From positions 56,001,919 through 56,065,918 of the forward strand of contig OZ038385.1 in assembly GCA_964036045.1 (NCBI GenBank): a DNA stretch of 64,000 bases. The letters are read 5' to 3'. The position numbers and the translations under genes are program-made. The stretch is from Eutreptiella sp. 'Long Island Sound 2002'. Its lineage: Eukaryota > Euglenozoa > Euglenophyceae > Eutreptiales > Eutreptiaceae. Below are positions 11,141-23,400 of this stretch, piece after piece (the first letter of the stretch is position 1; every line of letters begins with the position of its first letter). The notes beneath the pieces are model-generated. The model saw only the letters and a program-made list of their open reading frames with translations, was not told the DNA's origin and made no database searches.

Positions 11141-13384
11141 ACCTTACCCTTACCTGCCAAAGCGTATGTGTGCGTGTGCTAGTCCTAAGGTCCTGAGAGC
11201 AAGCCGCAGAAGTGGTGTCCTAATTATACCCAAGTCTGAGCCCTTGCTGAACCTGGAGGGTTGGCTTATTGATACCACGGGGTACGCCCCGGGTCTCCCC
11301 TCCCCTATGCGCCCAATTTCTGTGCTGGCGCAAAACCTTGGGGGAATACCCAGCGTGCTAATCCAGGTATTGTTTTCCCTACCTATCTGTCTACTACAGG
11401 GAGGGGTGGCCAAAAGCTATGAAGGCTTGAAAACGCCGTTTTGCTATGTGGCCAAAACACTGACCTAACCACTGTCACAGCCCACCAACCCTGCTAAAAT
11501 TGCAGGAAACGGGTGGGACAGTGACACACGCACTACAGGTCCTACACACCCTACAGTGGCACCATCCTGGTGGGCGAGCACTGGGGCAACTGGCTCAAGC
11601 CCCCACTCAGGACTACCACTCCTACACGCACACTCTACTGGGCGTTGCGAAGGCAAAGATGTCGTGGGTCCTAGCGACCCTCCTGTGAAATGACAAGAGG
11701 ACACAGCGCTGCTAAGCAACTGTGGCCTAACAGGGGACGCCACAACGCGTTTCCCCTGCTAGGGCTTGGAGGGAAGGAGTGCTCTCGCGTGCAAGGCGCA
11801 GATGTCGATGAAGTCGGACTCCCTGCTCTGCCACAGGCGGAGCGGAGTTACTTGTTTGTGTGATCTGCGCCCTTGTTTAGCAGGGCATAAAAAAAAATGC
11901 TGCTGCACCAATCACCCTACCTGCCCACCTGTAAAACAAAGGCAAATGAAAGGGCGTTTGCGGCGGAGGAACCGAGCCACACTCCAGGTATTATACCCTT
12001 CTCAGTGTGACCTATAATACACTGTCCGCAAACACGCTGCAGGAGCAGCTACCCTTGTCAAGCAAGCAAGCTTTAAGGGACTCCTCAGGTTCTCTTAAAG
12101 AACGTACCGAGGAGCCCCTGGGTAGCCTAAACAAGGTTTACCGTGCGCACTTCGCGTGGCCTACCCTTTAATGCGTGTGTGCATGCACGAGTATGCGCAA
12201 CGATGTTGGGCAAACCTGCCCATCTGACGCTCAATCACGAACTCCACCAGGGGGTGGCCCCGCCTGGGCTTACTCACCTTACCTACCGCTGGAGAGTGAG
12301 AGCAAGAGAGGGGCGCACGCGAAGAACGTTGCAATGCACTTGTGTGTATGTCTAATCACCCTGATCTGACCGCTAATCAACTGCAATCTTTCTAATCAAT
12401 CCCTCTATCGCGTTCTATCTTTGTTAGCGCTGCTACAAGGCTCGTTCACGGAGACACGAGACGAGCAATGTGTATGCGGCATACGAGATGAGCATACCTG
12501 TAGTTTATACCTGATTCATTGAAGTCTTTTCAATTGATTTTCGAATTCTTGAATTTTTGAAGCTTCTATTAGTGTGGGTGGAATCTGTATGATTGTTTAT
12601 TAATGTGTGTCTCGTCATTTTCAAGACTACGTGAGACATACGTTTATAATTCCATTATTTCTCCATTTTCCGGCGCTTCGCTAGGAGCCGCTCCTGCGCG
12701 CCGCCATTTTATGCGTATGAATTTCTGGATTTAAAAAATCCAGAGATGACTATAATTTCTATAAAAATGTGCTTCTGATGCACAATTGGATTCTGCTCAG
12801 GTGTGTCGTTTCAGGAAAATTCTACGCCGTCATTTGACGGGTTTTGATGTCGTCGCTTCGTTTTTACGTGGATTCGTCCATAATTCTCCCATTCCTGCCT
12901 CTGCAGATACCCACGCGCAGCCTCGCTGAGTAGGCCGTGTTCGGGCCGAAACGCAGGTTCCTGGAGAGACTGAGCAGAACCAAGACCCCACCAAGGGGCA
13001 AATTAATTTCTTTCTCGACTCCCTTCGCCCTAAGACAGGTCACAGGTCGCCAGCAGGTTTACGAGAACCCATGCAAGTGTGTATATTGTGTCTTGCGTTT
13101 GGGTTGTGTCGACGCTGCGTCTTGGAGGGAGGGATGCATATGCACATGTTTGGCATGCTCCCATACTAACCCAACCAAGCCACAGGAGCCCCGGCAGCGC
13201 CATGAGCGCTGAGTCTTCTGTAGGAAACTGTACAAACAGAGCAGCAAAAGAGCGCCAGCCATGGTGAGCGCCCATTTTTCAGTGTGAGGGAAGCTATAGG
13301 TATTTTAAAGTAGATGTGGAAACCAAGGAAAGGCCAAGAAAAATTCCCTTTTTCCTAAAATGCGACAGTGGTGGCCACCACAGC
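11141..13384 (+). other. 3' untranslated region of element A
   Basis: These 2.24 kb lie between the pol stop and the polypurine tract and are nearly identical to 47528-49780 of element B. No env-like or other convincing coding region is present; short open frames match between A and B only because the DNA does. The segment includes an A9 run near 11890 and AT-rich stretches around 12490-12900. This is unusually long for a Ty3 3'UTR. Confidence 0.75.
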
Positions 13385-13394
13385 ACAAGGGGGG
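13385..13394 (+). promoter_or_regulatory. Polypurine tract of element A
   Basis: ACAAGGGGGG lies directly before the first base of the 3' LTR, identical to the tract of element B. It is the expected plus-strand primer for LTR reverse transcription. Confidence 0.8.
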
Positions 13395-14192
13395 AGTAGG
13401 AAAAAGTGCTTTTCCATTGCTTTGGGGCATACTCTAGTTGTATTAGAGATGCACTGAGCATCCATGCATTTTAATCTTAGTATTGGTCCCACCAAAACTG
13501 GTGATAACACATTTTGACCTATGGAACCAAACACCCAATCAGGATATGGAGTGGACCCCTTAATCCCCTTCCAATGTGAAGCTATTCATCTTTTCCTGAG
13601 TTGACTGAGCACTGACATACCTAAAGTAGAGCCTATGAATTTATCTATGTTTTTCCATGAATTCTTAGCTATCCTAGTGGTATGCACCCTAGGGGGCTGG
13701 GCACCTCTTTTCGAGAGGTCCTGGGTTCAATTCCTGGTCAGCCTAGCTAAGTAGGAAGATCCCATGTGACATGGCAGTGACCTCATCGCCACATACCATG
13801 CCACCTCAGCACATATGGGACCCAAAACAAAGAGTGCACATCTCCTGAGATGGCACTATGGAGAGAGAGTGACCCTGAGGCAGTTTTCTAACTCTTTTCC
13901 AAAAACATTCCAGCTATCTTTGTGAATATGCATTCATTTGTGACCTGAGTTGCAGTTTCTGTGAATATCCAATCATCTTTCACTGTTTACACTGCAGCCC
14001 TTCATGCTTTGATCCTGAATCCTCTTCTCTTTGCATACTATTGGTTTGGGCTATCCTGGAGAGACTTGGAGTGACTGTATTTCATCAAAACAAAAGCTTT
14101 TCATCTCCAAAAACAAGCAGCAGGAATCCCTACACCAACAGCAAGCAGCAGGAGAGGCAAAACACAGTGCTGAAAACACTATAAACTTTTCT
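13395..14192 (+). repeat. 3' LTR of element A (798 bp)
   Basis: Same length and boundaries (AGTAGG...TTTTCT) as the two LTRs of element B. Includes the tRNA-like module at 13665-13750; its anticodon loop reads TTTTCGA, against TTTTTGA in B. It is more diverged than the B pair, so A is an older insertion or another subfamily member. Confidence 0.9.
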
Positions 14193-16485
14193 TGTTGCAA
14201 AAGGGAAGCAAAGTTTCGGTTTGCATCAATGCAAAAGCCCGATGCTCCTTTCTCTTGTGATACGGAGATACGATTTTTCGAGTGACCACTTTTGGGTGAT
14301 TTTTGGCCGTTTTGCCCAGAATGGCCACAAACCCCTTCTCCCCCTGATTTCACCCCCGGGGTTGCGTGCGCCACTTGACCAAGGGTAAGGGCAATTCGGA
14401 GAGGGCACATATACCCGCATCGAATGGGGTGTTTCCCCATGTGGCCTCTCCTCTCGAAGGGAGAGTTGTGAGTCACCCAATTTGGGGTATGTTGCCATTC
14501 TGCCCCATTTGTGTGTCACTCTCCCTCCAATGGGGAAAATAGCTAGAGGCAACCATGAGGGTTGGCAAGCGGCATATATTGGGACCTAAGTCCCATGTGT
14601 CTATAGCATCTTTGGTTGAAAGGATCCTCGCCGTGGCCATGGAGATATGGAATCATGAGTGCGGGCCATTTTGGCCAAATTTTGCTGTTTTTGCCATTGT
14701 ATGCCATATTGGAACTACCATATCTCCATGGGGCACGGGATCCAGCTAGGAAGGAGGTGCGATCGTTTCAGCATATGACTAAGGGTTGAACACCATTGAG
14801 TTTCATATTTGCTCCTCCGGCTCATCCGAAGTTATTCAACTTTTGGTGTGATCCATGATCCCCCCCTTTGCACCGCATGTTGCTTTCTGCCCCGTCCGTG
14901 TGGTCATCCCCCCGGTGAACAGTAAGCAGCCAGCGTGACAGCAAACCATAACCCAGGGCATGGGACCAAAGGGGATATCAAGGGTCGTGAATCAAGGCTT
15001 TGCGCGACGAGATCGCCAAGGTTTCCTACCCTGACCGGTCGCCCGAGACGACCGATTTTGCCATTTTGGCAGTTGTGGACCCAGTTTGGATCATCACCAC
15101 GCCAAAGGCCATGGAGATCCTTGAGAGCCAAGTACATGTGAGTCTTCGTTCGACTCCCAGTGGATCGAATATGGAATGGCGGATCCGATCTCCAAGCCGG
15201 CGTGGAGATATACCATTGAGGACACCCCCGATCTTGGCTCATTTTGAGCAGCCAAAATGACCCCCTTTTGGGACCCCAATTTCAACCCCCCGTGTGGTCA
15301 ATTGGCGGCCCCATATCTCTGTGCCCATGAGGACCCCAGACCTAATTTCAAGTCGTGCACTCAGATGTATGTCCTAGGTCCCACCTCCTATCCTGTGAGC
15401 CATTGGCCTTGCTCTGGCCGGGCGAGCCACCCGTGGGGATGACTCCAATTTGGATGATTTTGGCATCATGACCCCACATGGCGAAACCGTGGCGCCCCGA
15501 TGCTGGGGACTCAGAGGGAGCCAGGTTGGGTCAGGGCTCTAGGAAGTTCGTACTTGAAGGGCAGAGGGTCAGTTGCCTCGTCCCTACCTCTGGCTGGTCC
15601 GGACCAGGGGTCAATTTTGAAGGTTTTCGAGCTAATGTCAGTTTGGGCTGAAACAGCCCATTCTCAGTTACCAACTCCTAGGGGATAATGGCAGGGCCTA
15701 ATCTCTGGCTCAAAGAGGAGTTGGGACCTGCCATCAAGGAGGCATAGGGAGCTACTGTCGGTCGGCCTTGGAGCACCTTGGCTCCTAGGAACTCGCCTGT
15801 GGCTGGGCGGGACACCCTCCCCTATTAGCAGGGTTTCAGGGTCCGGACTGAGCAGGGTATGGGTTGTGTTTGAGCCCCCGCCCCTGCCAGCCACTGAGGG
15901 GGTCGGACCTGGGATTGGGATATGAGTTGGGACTGAGTGTCTATTGTCCTGTGATGCCCTTACCCCAGTCCAGTCTTAACCCCAGGTGTACATAACCTGA
16001 TGTGTTGCTGTACATACTTTCGTTCCCTTGTTTCAGAGTGGCAAGGATCACGAAACGCTTTTTCACATGACACGAGCATGAGGATGCCCTTGTGAGCGCA
16101 GTGCTTTGCCTGCCTGCTTGCTTGTGCGTGTCCGCCGCAGCGTCCCGTGGCCAGGCCCCCCACGGGAACGCGTCACTCGTTACAGTGACCTGGCGCCCTA
16201 GCTACCCAGAACCTCGCTTGCGGAGGTCGCTGTTTTCAGCGTGGGTTTCATAAAAATTTTGGTCTTATCCCCTCCCCCCCGGTCTCTTACACTCTTCTCT
16301 TCCCCACTTCTCTGTCTTGCTCTCCCTCTTTCTTCTGGCCTTTCTGTTGGTTTGGGTTCTTGAGTTCGCGCGCGACAGTTGGTTAGAGGGACACAAACCC
16401 CTGTCCTGGCACTTCAAACGATACCTTACTGCTGACAGTAGTGCCGTGACTTGTATGGTTTTACAGCTTATTTTACAAGGAAGTC
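14193..16485. other. Non-coding 2.3 kb, no gene recognised
   Basis: Balanced base composition and only short open frames. TTACA followed by TGGCGCCC (16191-16198) resembles the end of an LTR plus a primer-binding site, which would make the next ORF a gag. I see no second LTR copy to support this. The stretch 16250-16350 is pyrimidine-rich and precedes the proline-rich frame, so it could also be promoter, 5'UTR or intron. Confidence 0.4.
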
Positions 16486-17173
16486 ATGGACCGTGGAAAG
16501 TCGACCGGTAAAGGCGTGCCCAAGCCTAAGCCCAAGCCTCTGCCCAAGCCCCTATCAAAACCAGCCAAACCCTACCCCATACTTCCCCCTGCACCCATTG
16601 CCCCCAGTGGGCAGTCTTTGTCCCAGCCCGTGCCCTTCTTCCACGTGATGCTGCCACTGCCAGCACTGGCACCTCTGGCAGTACCACCGCCGCCTCAGTT
16701 GGCAAACGTGCCGCTCCCCAAGGCTCTGGCGCCGCCTCCGATGCCACCTCCTCCTTCTTCTTCTTCCTCTACTTCCGGTGCATCTCTTGCATCTCCATCT
16801 CCTGCATCTACTTTTGAGTCCATGTACAATTCTCCGCTCTCCTTCTCCGGCACTCCGCCTCCCCGCATCCCTCCTCTCCTCTACAACACCCGCATCCCCT
16901 TCCCCCGCTCCCATCTGCCCGTCCATGCCCTCTTCGGGCCTGGGCGCCAGCTGGAGCCCGTCGGCCGTTGGGCAGTCATGCCCAACTCTGGTGGGCTTCG
17001 GCTGTACTGGGCAGATGCTAAGCTGGACAGCGCCCAGCTGAGTGAGCCTCGTTGGCTGCCGGGAGCGGTGGACCCAGGGCTGATGCCAGAGCCGGATCAG
17101 CAGCCGCAGACGCAGCCGGATCAACAGCCATTGGCACAACCGCAGGCGCAATTGGATCAGCAGCTGCAGGCAG
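16486..17173 (+). CDS. Proline-rich first coding exon (candidate)
   Basis: The frame opens with ATG in good context (G at -3 and +4). It encodes a Lys-Pro repeat N-terminus (KPKPKPLPKPLSKP), a long Pro/Ser/Ala-rich stretch, then a more structured piece (VGRWAVMPNS...LRLYWADAKL) and a Gln/Pro repeat (PDQQPQTQPDQQP). CAG/GTGAGG at 17171-17179 is a strong donor; cutting there leaves one base of a codon. The first exon after element B (50599) starts two bases before a codon boundary, so the two would join in phase as a GAT codon. The frame otherwise continues to 17346 into antisense element C sequence, which looks artefactual. Alternative: gag of another LTR element, given the PBS-like site at 16191. 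Family not recognised. Confidence 0.4.
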
Positions 17174-17261
17174 GTGAGGAATGCTCCGAGACGGTGTCCG
17201 TGAACGTGCTCGATCCTTCACCAGTGGAGTCGACTGACTTGGGAGAAGAGGCCTCAGGTTC

Positions 17262-20200
17262 TTACTTGTTGTGCTTTTCGTGCTCCTTCTTACTCTTGAT
17301 CTCCGCTAGTTTGAGCACTTTCTGCAATTCGTTGGCGTGGCAGTAGTCCCGAAATACCGAACTCACGTGTCCTTGGTCCAAAAAAAACGCCGTGTAGGGT
17401 TCCCACGTTGCCTCTGCCATAGAGTAACCCTCCCACTTGACCAAGAATCTCCAGCCATGCCTGTACTTCGAACGCAGAATAGCTTCCACCTTGTAAAAGC
17501 CCTTTGCCTTCATATCCTTCGCGTCCATATCCGGCAGCTGTCCTTCTCCTTCAGAGAGCTCCGCGCTGCCGAGATCCGACGTCATGTCCTCATCCTGATC
17601 GTCGTTGAGCTCATCCTCCTCAGCCGCCACTTCGTCGTCAAAACCCTCCAAATCCAGGTCGTACTCGTCCATCAGGGTGTACCTCTTGAGGAAAGGGAAG
17701 CCGACTTCGATCTCTCCCCCAAACCTCGGGCTTGTGCGTACTTTAACAGAACTAGGACCCACATCCGTGACCATAAAAGGACCATAGTAGGGTAGGTCTA
17801 GATCGTTCTTTTTCCAGCGCGGTAACCTCCTGTGGTGCACGAGTACCATGTCTCCGATTTGGTATTCGACAGGTTTGCGCCCACGGTTGCTGCGTGTGTT
17901 CTCGCGTTCTCTGATCCTCTGAAGCAGTTCTTTGGCCTTGCTTGCCAACATCGCTTGCTTCTCCATTCACTCTTTCTCCTTAGGATTCGCGTCCTGCGGC
18001 GTCGGGAACTCCATGTGGAAACCAGGACGACCGAAGAAGAGCTCGTGCGGTGAGAAACCAGTACGCGAGGACACCTGGTTGTGCATCAGGTATATTGCGT
18101 ACGGTAGGACTCTCAACCAGTTCCTCCCCTTCTCCTGCGCCATGAGGATCCGCATCACTGTTTTAAAGGAGCGGATTTGCCTCTCGCAGAGTGCGTTCTT
18201 GGTGCGTAGATAGGGCGTACCGAATTGTATCTCGCAACCAAGAGTTTCCAGTACTCCCCTGTACCAGTTGCCCGCTGCCGTTAAGCGCACGTCCTGATCA
18301 GAGTGGATGACCTTCGGTAAACCATAGACTTGTACCCATTCTTCAAATAAAGTCTTCAGCACGGTCTCGCTGTCCGCCTTCTTGTTCATAGGGAAGACCC
18401 TCGCGAATCTGGAAAGCCCGCACGTGACCATCAACGCAAAGTTGTGCCCGGCATAGTGGGGCAGGTGCATGAAGTCGAGGTACACGACAGAGTTCACTGT
18501 ATGAGGTATGGGCAGGTTTCCCATTTCTCCGCGATCGACTTGACTGTTGGGTTTCCCCAAGATGCAGTGGCAGTCGTTCGTCACTTCGGTCATAAGTCTC
18601 TCCTTCTCTGACTCATTCTTGTTGCAGTGAAAGTGGCGGTCGAAGAACCATAAGGACCTCTGCACTGCAGGATGGCCGTTGACCGTGTGGCTCCATCGAA
18701 GTGTTTCCTCGAGGTGGGATTCAGGTACACAGACTCGATCTTCCTTGTACAGCGCGTCTTTAGTCATTGCCCATTGTTCGCCGGCGATCAGCTTGACCTG
18801 CCCTGGTTGCAGTTGCTTCATAATCGCAGCGTAATCCTTCAACAGTTCCTCCTTTCCCCACTTGTTCTGCGGTTGCGTGGTCTTCATGAACAGGTCAAGC
18901 TGCACATCCATCTTGGCGAACGCGTCCTTTGCCATTTCTTCGGACGATTGCCCCAAGCGTTCGTCGAACGAGTTGCGACTCAGGTAATCGCTTAGCTCGT
19001 TTTTGAGTCCTTGGATGCGGTGAACGGCTAGTCGTAATTGGGATAGGAATACCCACCATCGCCGTAGTCGCTTCTGTTCGGGAGGCGATGAGTCCATAAA
19101 GTACTTGACCGAATCCTGATCACAGAGCCAGGTGACTGGGTTGTTACCAATGATCCTCTGTTGACTGGCGAGGACCAGTACTCCTCCCAACAGTTCGTGC
19201 TCGTACGTGTGGTACTGGGAGCGCGCTGCATTCCATTTCCAATTCCAATGTCCAAGTGGAACAAGTCGCCATTCGTCTTCGCTGTACGAATGCTCCAGAC
19301 TGCCGTCTCGGTTCACTCCTTGTGTTCGGAGCCTTTCATCGATTTTGTGACACTGTTCAGGTCGGAGCGCTTGCCACTGAAAGAGAGTACCGCCTCCGCC
19401 CACGTTCAAACCGTCCGAGACGAAGACAATCTCTCCTTTTGGTCGCGGTACTCCCGGAGGTATTGCTTTGCAGATTTTCTCCTTCAGTTCCTCCAACTTG
19501 TTTTTCTCCTCGTCTGTCCATTTCCATGGGGTGTTGTCTTTGATGAGGTGGGTCAGTATAGCCGAGGACTCAGTGAAATTTCTCACGTGGCGCCTGTAGA
19601 AGTTGCAACCTCCAATAAATTGCCTTATCTTCTTGACTCCTTCGGCTTTCCCTTTGACTCCATCGATTGTAAAATCCATCAGTGGCTTCAGTTTGTCCTC
19701 ACACGATCCCCAGTGACCCTCTCCCACTCGGAATCCAAGGTACTCTAGCTCAGTTTTGAGGAATTCGCATTTCTCCAGTTTGATACGGAGATTCTGCTCC
19801 ACACACACGTCGAAAAACTCCGACAGCAACAGCAGGTGGTCGTCGATCGAGTTCGTGCCTAGCTGCACGTCGTCGATGTGACCTTCGGCAACCGCTCCTC
19901 GTTTGAGCAACGCCTGGACTGCGGGTCGCTGCTTGAGGATGGTGAGCACCTGGTTCATCAACTCCTGGAACAGCGCGGGAGCGTTGGCGATACCAAAAGG
20001 GCATGACCAGCCATCGGAACACCCTTCCGTTTGGTGTCCGAAACGCCATCAACTCCTTGGCACGCTCTGTCAAGTCGACTTGCCAAAACCCTGATCTTTT
20101 GTCCATCTTGGACTTGAACTTGCACGACGCGGCATTTTCGATAGTGTTTTCCATCACAGGGAGACTGCCGGCGTGCAGTTTGATCATTTTGTTCAGCTTG

Positions 20201-21229
20201 CGATAGTCGACGACTAGCCTTTTCGCTGTCGATCCAGGTTTGGCCACCAAGAAACACGGCGAGCAGTCGTCAGGGATTTCCCTGTCCCTGTAGGCTTCGC
20301 ACATCCCCGCTTCCACCAGCTCTAGGACTTGCCTCATGATCTCGTCCTGGTCCTCCTTAGAGCAGGGGTAACCTCTCGAAGTAATCCGCTGGTCCTGGTA
20401 CTCGGGCTTCAACTCTAAGTCCATTCTGATCAGTTTCTTGCTTGACCCGGGAGGTGGTAAAGGTCCGAAGGCTTCTTCGTACCTTGCGAGGACTTCAGCG
20501 ACTCGGGGATCGTGTTCTTGGATCTTGTTCTTAAAATCCTCAAAAGCCGCCAGATTGCTTTGCCCAAGCTCCTGCTTGAGTGTAAGTACTTCTTTGATCT
20601 CGTCAGGATCCACTTGGTGAAATTGACAGAGGTCGAGACTTCCGTGACACTCGTCGCAGCACTGAGTATGTTCTTTCGCGCTCTGATCGCCGTATTCCTG
20701 CAGTAGTTCACGCACTTCTCGCAGAGTTAGAGTACTCGCTTGGTGGCAGTGACACACGTGGGACATCTCCCACGGTCCTTGATACTCGCAGGTACAGGCT
20801 GACGGATCATCGTCGTTTTCAGGGATATAGACACTCGTACCCCATTTCATCTTAAGCTTCAGTGGCTTTTCTCGCCATTGCTCTCTCTTCTGATTTTCTT
20901 GTAGGTGTTCTACGCGATGAAAGAGAATTTGTTTGATATAATCCTTCTCGTGCTCCCCGATGGGCCAACTGTCCTTGCTGGGCTTCGCCCACTGAGGATC
21001 CTTCTTCTCCGAGTGGGTCGTTTTGTCGGCCACCATGCACGCAAAGGCGAGTAAGCACTTGGTTTGGTCATCGAGTTGTCCTCGTTGCGGATGTTTGTCA
21101 GGTTCAGTTTCCAGTAGTAGTGCATCCACCAAATCGTCCCATTTCACTGATTTGTACCCTTCGGAGTTGTGAATTGGGATCGTCGACACACTCAGATTCC
21201 TGGTGTTGTCTCCTGTGTTTGCTGCACAG
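17262..21229 (-). pseudogene. pol: Element C pol, 3' part: Cys-rich linker, RT, RNase H, integrase, chromodomain
   Basis: Reading leftward from 21229: a Cys/His-rich linker (CTCEY...CHCHQ...CCDECHG), RT with FLVAKPGSTAKRLVVDY and HIDD, RNase H (VSDGLN, TYEHELLGG, LCDQDS, LSDYLSR), integrase (HTVNGH...CHC; LDFMHL, HSDQD, LCERQ) and a chromodomain ending in KKEHEKHNK. Two lesions are clear. An extra base in the A-run 19995-19998 shifts the frame in the RT VMPFG motif. A TGA (17967-17969, minus) sits where A and B have the Trp of their EWVQEQQ motif. RNase H motif 1 reads SDGLN instead of TDAS. Confidence 0.88.
21215..21229. repeat. 15-bp target duplication flanking E1 (left copy)
   Basis: GTGTTTGCTGCACAG, repeated at 28755-28769 and again at 35277-35291. 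In element C it encodes CAANT on the minus strand, and the C frame resumes when the insertion is removed. Confidence 0.8.
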
Positions 21230-22086
21230 GTTTGAGGTTTGAGGTTTGATTTTGCGGGTACTAGACGCCTTTCGGCCCCGGGGGGCCACCTGGTCGGGCC
21301 AGGTGATATCCTCCCCACATGGTCCTAGTGGGGGGCCCTCCAGGACGCACCTCCTGCCTGGTGGCGGAGTCCCCAAGGTTCACAGGGCTCGGAGCCCCGT
21401 CCCTCCCCGGCTTCCCCGTTTCGCCACTCCCCGGTCAGTGCATCAATTCGCAGCCGTGGCTGCGGGCGCTTACCCACCGCGTCGCCCCCCTAATGGGTGG
21501 TCGCCCGGGGCGCCGGCACCGCCGGGCCCGTGCTACTGGCTTGTCGCCAGTGGGACCCCCTTGGGCTGGCGCGGAGGCTGCCTAGCCTAGGGGTTAGGGC
21601 GTGGCGCAGTGCGCCACTACTGCCTTGGCGGGTGCAGTGCCCCGTTCGTGTGTGCGCGGCGCTCGCGGCCGGTTCCGGGGGCTCGGGCCGGTACCTGGTG
21701 TTGTGTCTCTCCCGTTTCCCCCGTCTCGCCCCGCGTGTCCCGCGCTGCGTGTGGCGGGCCGTCCCGTCAAGGTGTCCCTTACCCTCGCTCGCTGGTACGC
21801 CATTCCACGCAGCTGTGCGTTCCGCGAGCTCGGTCCGGTTGCCCTTCTGGTTGTCCCCGCGTGCCCTTTGCGTGTGTGCGCTCGCGCTCCCGCGGCGTCC
21901 GCTCCCCCCTCCCCTGGGTGGTGTGGCGTGCGCACCTCGCGCGGTCCCGGCACTGGGCGCTGGTAGGGCCGTTCCACGTGGTCCGTGCCCCTCCGCGTGT
22001 CCTGCCCCGGTCCCTTGCTCCGTCTGGCGTGCTTGGGGGGTGGCGGTCCGGTCCCGGTTCCGCCCTACCTGGCTTGGGGCTGTTGT
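21230..22086. repeat. 0.86-kb terminal module, E1 copy
   Basis: Nearly identical to 28816-29672 in E2. It starts with three GGTTTGA-type heptamers and a TTTTGCGGG stretch, then GC-rich sequence without a convincing frame on either strand. It is the constant left end of both composite elements. Confidence 0.85.
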
Positions 22087-23400
22087 TGCGAGGGGCGACT
22101 GAGGTCAGGCGCTCCCCCTCCCCCGACTGCCCGCCCACTGGGCGGGCTGTTGGGGTCCGCTACCCACGTGCTGTGGGCGCGGGTGTGGGGGTGTGGGGGC
22201 CCAACACTGTCCCCTTGGCCTGCATACCCTGTGGGGGCTGCGTGCCGCGGGGGTGGTGTGGTGGGGGGCCGTCCCCGGGGGGGGTGGCCTGCCTCTGTTG
22301 TGAGGGGCGTCTGGTGTCAGGCGCTGTTCCTCCCCCGACCGCCCGTCCTCCTGGCCGGGCAGCCGGGGTACCGCGACCCGTGTGTTCCGGGTGCGGTCGG
22401 TGCGGGCGTGGCGACCCAGCACTGGTTCCAGAGCGTGCGCCCTTGCGGGCCGGCGTTGCTCGCTGTGGGGGTGGCGGAAGGGCGTCCCCAGGGGGGGTGC
22501 CTTCCACCGTTGTGAGGGGCGTCTGAGGTCAGGCGCTCCCCCTCCCCCAACTGCCCGCCCACTGGGCGGGCTGTTGGGGCCCGCCACCCAGGTGCTGTGG
22601 GCGCGGGTGTGTGGGTGTGGGGGCCCTATACTGTCCCCTTGGCCTGCATGCTCTGTGGGGGCTGCGTGCCGCGGGGGTGGTGGGGGGCCGTCCTCGGGGG
22701 GGTTGGCCTGCCACCGTTGTGAGGGGCGTCTGGTGTCAGGCGCTGTCCCTCCCCTGGCCGCCCGTCCTCTGGGGCGGGCAACCGGGGTTCCGTGACCCGT
22801 GTGTCCCGGGTGCGGTCGTTGCGGGCGTGGGGACCCAGCACCGGCCCCACAGCGTGCGCCCTTGCGGGCCGGCGTTGCTCGCTGTGGGGGTGGCGGAAGG
22901 GCGTCCCCGGGGGGGTTGCCTTCCACCGTTGTGAGGGGCGTCTGAGGTCTGGCGCTCCCCCTCCCCCGACTGCCCGCCCACTGGGCGGGCCGTTGGGGTC
23001 CGCCACCCACGTGCTTTGGGCGCGGGTGTGTGGGTGTGGGGGCCCAACACTGTCCCCCTGGCCTGCATGCCCTGTGGGGGCTGCGTGCCGTGGGGACGGC
23101 GGGGGGCCGTCCCCGGGGGGGGTGGCCTGCCACCGTTGTGAGGGGCGTCTGGTGTCAGGCGCTGTCCCTCCCCCGGCCGCCCGTCCTCTGGGGCGGGCAG
23201 CCGGGGTTCCACGACCCGTATGTCCCGGGTGCGGTCGGTGCGGGTGTGGGGACCCAGCACCGGCCCCACGGCGCGCGACCTTGCGGGCCGGCGTTTCGCG
23301 CCGTGGGGGTGGCGGAAGGGCGTCCCCGGGGGGGCTGCGGTCCGCCGTTGTGAGGGGCGTCTGGGGTCAGGCGCTCCCCCTCCCCCGGCTGCCCGCCCTC
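22087..23400. repeat. Dimeric tandem array, alternating 212- and 208-bp monomers
   Basis: The marker GTTGTGAGGGG occurs at about 22300, 22512, 22720, 22931, 23138 and 23350, so steps alternate 212/208. One type matches the monomer of 3700-7640. The other carries CTGCCCGCCCACTGGGCGGG and a diagnostic CTTGGCCTGCAT segment. The true repeat unit is a ~420-bp dimer. Confidence 0.88.

Larger units (their letters stand above)
8002..14192 (+). mobile_element. Ty3/gypsy chromovirus element A, 5'-truncated
   Basis: The segment is collinear with 44389-50588 of the complete element B over its whole length (same pol 3' half, 3'UTR, polypurine tract and 798-bp LTR). It lacks the 5' LTR, gag, protease and the region before RT. 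The left edge abuts GC-rich sequence at 8001/8002. Either the GC-rich element inserted into A, so that A's 5' half lies left of the window, or the junction is a deletion or an assembly join. Confidence 0.9.

Noticed and set aside
11112-11468. 118-codon frame after pol in element A, and its B counterpart, as an env-like gene
   Set aside because: It overlaps the pol end, starts without good context and is conserved only to the extent the DNA is; no signal peptide or fusion features.
16180-16200. TTACA...TGGCGCCC as LTR end and PBS of a fourth LTR element
   Set aside because: No matching second LTR or pol in the window, and the following frame fits a spliced exon equally well.
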